64,000 bases of DNA from Adiantum capillus-veneris (Eukaryota > Streptophyta > Polypodiopsida > Polypodiales > Pteridaceae), in contig CM043960.1 in the NCBI GenBank assembly GCA_014529385.2, forward strand, positions 37,894,781 through 37,958,780, read 5' to 3'. The stretch's first letter is position 1; each line of letters begins with the position of its first letter. This document shows positions 57,752 to 64,000 of the stretch, piece by piece. Below the pieces are notes generated by a model. It searched no databases, was not told the origin of the DNA, and saw nothing but the letters and a program-made list of their open reading frames with translations. Made by a program: the position numbers and the translations under genes.

Positions 57752-57843
57752 GAAGGGCATTTGTAAAATTTTCCCTTCAATGTAGAAGGGCATAAGCTGC
57801 ACATGCCTGTCACTAGACATTGGGGGTAGCCCTTCAAATCCTA
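57752..57843. repeat. Right subterminal motif cluster
   Basis: GAAGGGC occurs at 57752 and 57785, CCCTTC at 57773 and GCCCTTC at 57829. It mirrors the left cluster at 51278-51450. Confidence 0.75.
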
Positions 57844-57854
57844 CTTAGGGAGTT

Positions 57855-57889
<35 letters not shown>

Positions 57890-58213
57890 TTCTCTCTCAT
57901 CCCCTACTTGCAAGGATCGCCCCCTCCTATGTAGGGATTATGAAGACTTTTTGAGACACACACAAAGCATCCAATTTCCCTAGTGTTTGACCTTTGGACA
58001 CAACCTTTGAATTTTGGAACCTTAGAATTTTGAAAGTCTTAATGGGCTGAACCTTAGGGTCTTTTAAGCCCATTGTTGCACCTTGCTCTTTTGCAGATGG
58101 CCCCTCCTTTGGATCCCTATTTTCCCTCCTTTGGATCCCTACTGTGGCCAGTCTGCCAGCTTAACCAATATTCTAGCTTTTTCTCCCCTGGCACTTCCCC
58201 ATATTAAATGATT
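57844..58213 (-). repeat. Family A 5' LTR, outer part
   Basis: The complement matches 34920-35340, including AAAGCATCC, the CCCATTAAGAC-type stretch, the GGATCC repeats and GGGGAAGTGCCAGGGGAG. A GT tract (57862-57889) stands where the plus copy has AC. The site GAGCTCG of the plus copy reads GAGTTTG here. The match ends at about 58213, short of the LTR start. Confidence 0.85.
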
Positions 58214-59828
58214 AGTGATCATTATTTGTATCAAAATGAAGAATTTCTTTTGATGGAGTAGGCTAGTCTCATAATATCTAACCCACTACATCATGTTAGT
58301 TGCCAATTTGCTCTTCTTTTGGTGTGTTCATATAAGCCTACTTCAAGAGCTCCTACTCGCTCCTCTTTAAAAAAACTTATTCATTAACGTCGAATATTTG
58401 GCTCCCATCACGCCAGCCCCTAAACGAAATTACTCCCCTGTCCCTGCATCGCCGCACTACCCTGCTTCCATCGCTCTGCAGCTGTTCAACCCCTAGCCTC
58501 CATCGCTCTCCTCTCACCTCCTGTCATGCCTGCCCACATTTTCTGCCTGCTTGCGATTATTGCACATACGGATTCAGAGAGGAACAGCCTTGCGCGCGAG
58601 AGAGAAAGATGTGAACAGCCTCTGCGCGAAAGAGAGAAAAATGTGCCCTCCTCCCTTGGCTTGTCCTCCTCCTCCTCTTGTTGTCGCCCTTCAAAATACG
58701 AAACCCTCCCCCTCCCCAAGGCGCTATTGACGCCCAGTTCCACTGGTACTTTACCTCCCAAAGCTGAGAGTATCTTAAAAGATTCTCTCTCCCATTTCTT
58801 TTTCACAATGTGCAACCCCTACTTCATTTGTGGAATAATTACAAGTCATTCAGATTTAGTCTAGCACCATCTCACAATGTCTCTAAAACGCCTCTAGAGG
58901 GTCTTTGGAGGAAGCGCTCTAAAAACTTGCAACCTTGTTTACCTTGTTTTGCACTACGTAGAAACAAATGCCACTTGTACACTCTTAGAAAGGCTATATA
59001 GTATGGGCTTGCATCTACCCCACAAATGGGCCCTCTATTCTTTTGAAGGCCCTCTTTGCAAAGGTTCATGTAGTAGCGGCCACATGGAGGAGGTGACAAG
59101 CACAATTGACATCTGTAGGGCAAGGGCACCAATGGTTGGGGGAGCGGGAGCCCCTAGTAATGTCATAATCTATTATTACATCCAAAAGCCAAGAGATGCA
59201 CATCCTCCATGACAATCAACTATGTAAACAAATACAACGCCGGTGCATTTGAAGGGTGGTGCTTATGGTCCCCATATGTTACATTTCCATAAGTGGATTT
59301 TCATAGCGATAAAAATGAAAAAATTGCCTCCACGAGGTCATAAAGAAGCTGATGTTTACAGTAGAACTTTGTCATGCGAAGAGATGCAAGCGTCGTTGAA
59401 AAATCGCCTTGTTTTGAGTTGGTCCAATTCGGTGTCACACGATCGCCCCGTAGCTCTATGCGAAACTCTGCTTAGATGGTTTGGGCAAATAGAACCTTTT
59501 GGAGCAGATGTGGGCCGTGCATGTCCAAAACAAGGATACGATCTGGGATGCACATAATTTGGCGATGAGTACCTTTAGTTCACCCTCTAGCCTCAACCCA
59601 CGTACATGCATATACATTCGGGGCATGTGCACTATGCACACACATATAGTAAGAGTGGATTTGATGGACAACCCACAGCCAGACAGGATGCATAGAACCT
59701 AGAAGACATCCAAATACACTCACCACGGACCGAGGGAGGGGGGGAAGAATCTGTACAACCAGAGGGGCTCACCTTCCACTCGTGGTTGGCAAGTAAATGG
59801 CAACCTAAATGTGCGTGTGCACGCATCC

Positions 59829-59852
59829 ACACACACACACACACACACACAC
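59829..59852. repeat. (AC)n microsatellite upstream of EBF
   Basis: 12 AC units. Confidence 0.95.
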
Positions 59853-60127
59853 CCGCCCACTTTTTGGACTCGCGGTTCACACCTGTATATACCGATGATG
59901 GCATGAACCAGTTGGTATGCTCTTGCAGGTCCTCTCCTCCTCCTTGCCAGATCTGGAGTAGATGGAGTAGGGTGATGTATGCACAGTCCGCGTCTTTATT
60001 CTCAGGTACTTGTCTGTTCTTCACCTTGCTGCCTCTAGGGTTTCCTTGGAGCATCTCTCCTGGTTTCCTTCACGTTGTGGATGGTCTCTTGCAAGCGCAG
60101 CATTTATTCATGACATTGATATTTGTG

Positions 60128-60130
<3 letters not shown>

Positions 60131-60163
<33 letters not shown>
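60131..60163. repeat. (GT)n microsatellite upstream of EBF
   Basis: 16 GT units, complementary to the AC tract 280 bp upstream. Confidence 0.95.
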
Positions 60164-60164
<1 letters not shown>

Positions 60165-61273
60165 AGGGGGCGGGCACCAAGGAAGAGCATGTTCTCGCTT
60201 TCGATGGTTTCTTTCTTGCTCTTGTGCTTATGGAAATGAAGACAGTTTATGAACTGCAGAATTGCAAGAAATTGAGGGGCTTAGTCCTTTAAATACGCTT
60301 GAACTTGGGGCAGCGCTTGTCATGAGGCATATATCTGTATGTGCAAAGTTTTTCAGCAGTGTTAGGTTGTCTTTGGCTCCTTGGGAAGGAGTGTTTTCTT
60401 TTAAGTGTCTGAAGGAAAAGGAAAGTGCAACGAGGATGCTTGCACACAGTCCAATTGACTTGGGGTGCAGCTAACACGTTGAAAATATAATTCAATGTGG
60501 CTGCATGCAAACTACTCCTTTACCCGGTGTGACTTCTGTTCTAAATCTTCCTGCTGTGTTTATTTGTGGTTTTGGGGTTGAGCTTCTACGCATTTTCTGA
60601 GGAGCTTGAAATTTGAACTGATTTTACACTTTCTTGTTTGCTGATCTCAGATTTATCCTCATTGGTCTACATAAGACTATCATTTTCAATAATTTGGCTT
60701 GATCCTGATTGGACTATATAAACAGTGTCATTTTCAGTAATTTGTTCGTAACTATTTTACACTTGTTCCTGGTTTTAGTGATTTAAGACAAAACAGACTG
60801 TCGTATGTGGACAAATTGCATTGTTTGTGTCCTCCGAGTTGGTATAATCCTTCCCATTCCCATCATATTGTCTCTTGATTAAAGATGGGTAGGGGCTGCT
60901 CGAACCTAGCATGCAACCAATTTATATCAGCTTAGTGCCATTTTCTTGAATTCAAAAGTGTTTTTTATATCGAATTTTTGTTAAGATGACTTATCTAACC
61001 TCGGTAAGTAGGCAATGGGGGAGAGTCTGAAAGAAGTGTTATGAAAGCTCCGTAGGTGTTGCTTATATGCTTGTGATTCTGCCTGCCCCTTACCAAGGCC
61101 TCCACACAGTTTTATTTTGGAGATTGTGTATTTGTCTTTTGATTGATTTTATTCAGTGTACTGCTTTTCTCACCGGAGAATGCTTTCATGGCTTGTTCAA
61201 TACTTGTTTTTGAAGAAGCTGCTGTATATTCTACTGTCTTATCAGTTTTTTGTTTTCATTTGACAGATACTGC

Positions 61274-63463
61274 ATGATGTGTAGTGAGAATGTGACAACT
61301 GCGTCCCATTTTAGCTTTGGATCTGAATTAGGATCAAGAGTCGGCTTTTTGTCTGGGATACCTGAAGCTCATATTGATTCTGCAAAGTTGTTGCAATTGG
61401 GGGACGGGTCTTGTGGCAGTGGTGTTCCAGTGGGGCTTCCAACATTGCCTATTTATCAGATTCTCGAGGCACTTCATGGCAAGCAAAGGAAATGGCAACT
61501 TGAAGGGGCTTTCCCTGCTCAAGCAGTGGCCCCTCTTGAATGCAAAAGCTCTCTTGTTTTTGCTGATAAACACTGGCATGCTGTGCGTGTGGATGCATCT
61601 GTTACTCACCGCCAAAAGCATGCAAAAGTTGCTGCATGCAGCGTCCACAGGTTTTCAAGAGATATTATCGACACCTTACCGGATGAACTGCTTTGTCACA
61701 TATTCCATTTTCTTGGCACTGCTCGTGACAGAGTTGCTTGTTCGTCTGTGTCTAAGCGATGGCTCATGCTTCAGAGCCACATGCCACGGGGAAGCTTTGA
61801 GCATGAAGATAATGGAGCATCAAGTGTTGAAACAGAGAGCAGGACACAGGAGGAAGGAGGTTGTGGAGCGTCAGACAAGGATGATTGTGACGAGGGAGGT
61901 GTTCAGCAGAGAAGACGTGGGGGAGATTTATCTCGATGCTTGGTAGGCCGCAAAGCTTCTGATGTGAGACTAGCAGCCATAGCTTTGGGAATAGAATCAC
62001 GAGGTGGCCTTGGGAAGCTCTGCATCAGGGGTGGGTCTTCGGCTACTGGATTAGAAGTTAGTGTGACAGACGTGGGCCTTTCAGCAATAGGTTCTTGGTG
62101 CTCAGGCCTTCGAGGCCTCTCGCTATGGAATTGTCCCTATATAACGGACAAGGGCTTATCTGCAATAGGTAAGGGTTGCCCCTTGTTAGAGAAGATTGAC
62201 TTGTACAAATGCCCTTTATTGGGAGATACAGGGTTGCAGGTGATCGCAAAGAGTTGTCCAGGTCTGTCTTCCCTGAGCTTGGATGAGTGTGAAAAAGTTG
62301 GCGATAACGCTCTTGTTACTTTTGCTGAGCATTGCCCTAATTTGACCACCTTGAATGTACAGAATTGTCCCCTTATGAGCAACTATGGCATCAGAAAAGC
62401 TGTTTCCAGTTTGAAAAGGTTGACTAAGTTAAAGCTTGCTGGCCTAAACGTAACTGATGAAAGCCTAATAGCCATTGGCTCAATGGCAAGAGTGCTTATT
62501 TGGCTAACATTGCACAACCTTGATCAAGTAACTGCTGATGGCTTTGCCCTGTTTGGCAAAGCTGTTGGAATGCAGTCTTTGAAGCATCTCCACATCTCGA
62601 ACTGCAGGAATTTCACAGATTATGCATTAGCCATGGTGGGAAATCATTGCCGTAGCCTAAGAGATCTTTCCCTTCACAAATGTGAGCAGGTTTCTGATAA
62701 GGGCTTGGTGTTCATCATGAAGGTCGCTTCTTGTTTACAGGTCTTACATCTTGAGAAGTGCAATCTGATAACAGGAACAGGGTTGGTTGCTGCTCTGTCT
62801 GGAAGGGGTAAAGGATTAAGAGAACTTCAAGTTAAGAAGTGTGAGGGAATAAAGCAGGTGCAGGCAATTTGTCCTTACATTCCTTCTGGTACATCACTAG
62901 AGTCTATATGTTTGGCAGATTGTCCGGGAGTCAGCGATGTGTTAGTGGCTCTTGTTGGCTTATTGTCCCCAGAAGCAGCATCCATAGATTTTAGTGGACT
63001 TACTGATATAACTGATGATGGGTTGCTTGCATTTCTTTGTGGGAGTCGCAAACTCACAACTTTGAAGCTGAGTGGCTGTGCGAATGTCACAGATAGAGCT
63101 ATCTCTGCCATTACTCAGCAATGTGGGCAGAATTTACGAACTTTAATTCTAGATGGATGCAAGCTTTTGTCTGATAAAACTCTGACGGCCATTTCCAGCC
63201 ACTGCCCCTTCTTAGAGGATCTGGATGTCTCTGAGTGCACCATCAGTGATACAGGTTTGAAGGTTTTGGTTGATGATGCAGGGCAGATGCTTACTTCCCT
63301 GAATTTTTCTGGATGTGGAGGAATCTCTGACAGGATTTTGCCTTCAATCTACAAGAATTGTGATAGCCTACTGGATTTAAATATTAAGAATTGTGCTGGA
63401 TTTTCTGAGAATGGTATATCGCGCTTTCAGTCTAGGATGTGGAATTGCACAGTGCTCTATTAA
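61274..63463 (+). CDS. EBF: EIN3-binding F-box protein (EBF1/EBF2-like)
   Basis: From the ATG at 61274 the frame gives 729 residues and ends in TAA. An F-box lies at about residues 132-170 (DTLPDELLCHIFHFLGTARD, then VSKRWLMLQ). About 18 cysteine-containing leucine-rich repeats follow from about 235 to the end (LRGLSLWNCPYITDKGLSAI, LEKIDLYKCPLLGDTGLQVI and so on). In plants such proteins join SCF ubiquitin ligases through SKP1/ASK and send the transcription factors EIN3/EIL for degradation, which switches ethylene signalling off. The length compares with about 620-650 for Arabidopsis EBF1/2, and the excess lies in the poorly conserved N-terminus. An acceptor site just before the ATG (61266) means exon 1 may add a few residues upstream. 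The frame is intact, unlike the retroelements around it. A related FBL LRR protein is less likely because LRR number and sequence fit EBF. Confidence 0.9.
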   Translation: MMCSENVTTASHFSFGSELGSRVGFLSGIPEAHIDSAKLLQLGDGSCGSGVPVGLPTLPIYQILEALHGKQRKWQLEGAFPAQAVAPLECKSSLVFADKHWHAVRVDASVTHRQKHAKVAACSVHRFSRDIIDTLPDELLCHIFHFLGTARDRVACSSVSKRWLMLQSHMPRGSFEHEDNGASSVETESRTQEEGGCGASDKDDCDEGGVQQRRRGGDLSRCLVGRKASDVRLAAIALGIESRGGLGKLCIRGGSSATGLEVSVTDVGLSAIGSWCSGLRGLSLWNCPYITDKGLSAIGKGCPLLEKIDLYKCPLLGDTGLQVIAKSCPGLSSLSLDECEKVGDNALVTFAEHCPNLTTLNVQNCPLMSNYGIRKAVSSLKRLTKLKLAGLNVTDESLIAIGSMARVLIWLTLHNLDQVTADGFALFGKAVGMQSLKHLHISNCRNFTDYALAMVGNHCRSLRDLSLHKCEQVSDKGLVFIMKVASCLQVLHLEKCNLITGTGLVAALSGRGKGLRELQVKKCEGIKQVQAICPYIPSGTSLESICLADCPGVSDVLVALVGLLSPEAASIDFSGLTDITDDGLLAFLCGSRKLTTLKLSGCANVTDRAISAITQQCGQNLRTLILDGCKLLSDKTLTAISSHCPFLEDLDVSECTISDTGLKVLVDDAGQMLTSLNFSGCGGISDRILPSIYKNCDSLLDLNIKNCAGFSENGISRFQSRMWNCTVLY

Positions 63464-64000
63464 AGTCTGCGAAGTAGAAGTTGAAGCCAACATATGGTAC
63501 ATGCGAGTCGCTTCCAAAACTCAGCAAGCGCTCTCATGAAACTCTGTGGATTTCGTACACTGGGGGTATGGTGTCCATCACACAAATCACTAATATTGCA
63601 GCTACTACGTATAATACAGCAGTTGAAAGTAAGGATTGGTAGAAGGTTACTATGGTTTTTACGTCCGCACCTTGTGAATGGTGGGATGGATTCTGGTTTT
63701 TGGGTCCACCAGGTGGGCTTTCAACTTACAGCCAGCCTCAACCAAACCATGTTTTCCAGGAGATACCGTTTTTGCAGGCATCCAATCGGGTCACCTGTTC
63801 CAGCTGAAATGGTCCTGCACCTTACGCAGGCAGCTTTTGGCATCTCCTGTGACTGACGGTAAAGGTAGGCCGGGTTGTTACTCTAGAAGTGTCGGTCCTT
63901 TTTGAGGTTTTATGGCTCCTCTTGGTGGTCATGAATCTTGTTGTTATGTAGTCGTTTGTTGCCTTTTTTACATGTGAGTTTTGGCTGCACATTGGGTGCA
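63464..64000 (+). promoter_or_regulatory. EBF 3' UTR with short poly-T runs
   Basis: Sequence after the TAA contains T runs of five or six at about 63656, 63698, 63771, 63897 and 63963. In Arabidopsis, poly-U stretches in the EBF1/EBF2 3' UTRs are bound through EIN2 to repress EBF translation during ethylene response. These runs could be the counterpart, but short T runs are common. The polyadenylation site is not identified and may lie beyond the window. Confidence 0.4.

Larger units (their letters stand above)
51278..57843 (+). mobile_element. hAT-like DNA transposon carrying a kinase gene
   Basis: The segment lies exactly between two halves of one LTR, so it is an insertion of about 6.57 kb. 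Its ends show a weak inverted match (TAGTTTTTGACGCCC versus TAGGATTTGAAGGGC on the complement). GCCCTTC/GAAGGGC motifs recur in the outer 200 bp of both sides, as in hAT subterminal repeats. The flanking 8 bp, ACTTGCGA and CTTAGGGA, match only partly, so the duplication is decayed or the boundary is off by a base. Inside are a kinase-like ORF and a hAT-type transposase. The class call rests on the transposase motifs. Confidence 0.7.
44527..58213 (-). mobile_element. Family A chromovirus, minus-strand copy
   Basis: From right to left: 5' LTR (58213-57844 and 51277-50095, split by a DNA transposon), primer site, gag, protease, RT, RNase H, integrase, chromodomain, purine tract, and a 106-bp stub of 3' LTR (44632-44527). 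It is the most complete family A copy here, but all ORFs contain breaks. The LTR ends are lost at both outer sides, so no target duplication can be checked. Confidence 0.85.
58214..61266 (+). promoter_or_regulatory. Upstream region of the EBF-like gene
   Basis: The region is expected to hold the promoter, the 5' UTR and perhaps a first exon. Open frames at 58526-58864 and 59786-60292 have no conserved motif and cross simple repeats. The sequence TTTTGTTTTCATTTGACAG ending at 61266 looks like a splice acceptor, so a spliced 5' exon is likely upstream. I could not fix the exon or TATA box. CT-rich leader-like sequence near 58580-58690 could be transcribed. Confidence 0.5.

Noticed and set aside
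51270-57851. A clean 8-bp target duplication for the hAT-like element
   Set aside because: The candidate flanks ACTTGCGA and CTTAGGGA match only in part, so I do not claim it.
58526-60292. ORFs upstream of EBF (58526-58864, 59243-59557, 59786-60292) as genes
   Set aside because: They cross simple repeats, carry no motifs and overlap antisense ORFs of similar length. They are probably UTR, intron or intergenic DNA.
61250-61273. EBF start at 61250
   Set aside because: That codon is TTG and lies in the polypyrimidine tract before a likely splice acceptor. The first ATG in frame is at 61274.

Overview
The window is nuclear DNA from a repeat-rich vascular plant. I favour a large-genome, non-seed lineage such as a fern, but that is an inference. 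The evidence is an EIN3-binding F-box/LRR gene of the ethylene pathway (61274-63463), plant-type Ty3/gypsy and Ty1/copia retrotransposons primed by tRNA-iMet or tRNA-Asp, and long CT/GA and AC/GT microsatellites. Apart from the F-box gene, almost all of 1-58213 can be read as layered mobile elements.

Left part (1-44526). The oldest recognisable layer is a minus-strand Ty3/gypsy element, here called GyB. Its pieces lie at 44526-42531, 34861-34364, 29237-29224 and 6613-4443. Three insertions cut it. (a) GyA, a giant plus-strand Ty3 element (6614-29223, target-site duplication TATAC, about 18 kb without its own nested insert). (b) A 5.1 kb Copia element (29238-34363, duplication GTGGG). (c) A plus-strand copy of a chromovirus family, here called family A (34862-42530), which keeps gag only. 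GyA carries a nested chromovirus derivative (13165-17700, duplication GATAG) in its protease. The 3' LTR of the family A copy carries a probable solo LTR (39523-42151). Another family A piece that has lost its reverse transcriptase core lies at 1-1570.

GyA is unusual. It has two retropepsin-like domains, one before RT and one after integrase, a duplicated zinc-binding region ahead of the integrase core, and an extra coiled-coil ORF near the 3' LTR. Seven near-identical 22-bp palindromes recur every 284-296 bp in both its 5' leader and its 3' noncoding region. GyB shares the post-integrase protease-like domain.

Right part (44527-58213). A minus-strand family A copy holds gag, PR, RT, RNase H, integrase and chromodomain. 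Its 5' LTR (50095-51277 and 57844-58213) is split by a 6.57 kb segment that looks like a hAT-type DNA transposon. That segment has repeated GAAGGGC/GCCCTTC motifs near both ends, a decayed hAT transposase (55131-57329) and an intact protein-kinase-like ORF (53477-54931) preceded by a repeat cluster. A kinase carried by a hAT-like element is the best candidate here for an undescribed system.

Far right (58214-64000). Upstream region, main coding exon and 3' UTR of the EBF-like gene. Boundaries of LTRs and duplications were read directly. Lineage names and functions rest on recognised motifs, not on searches.
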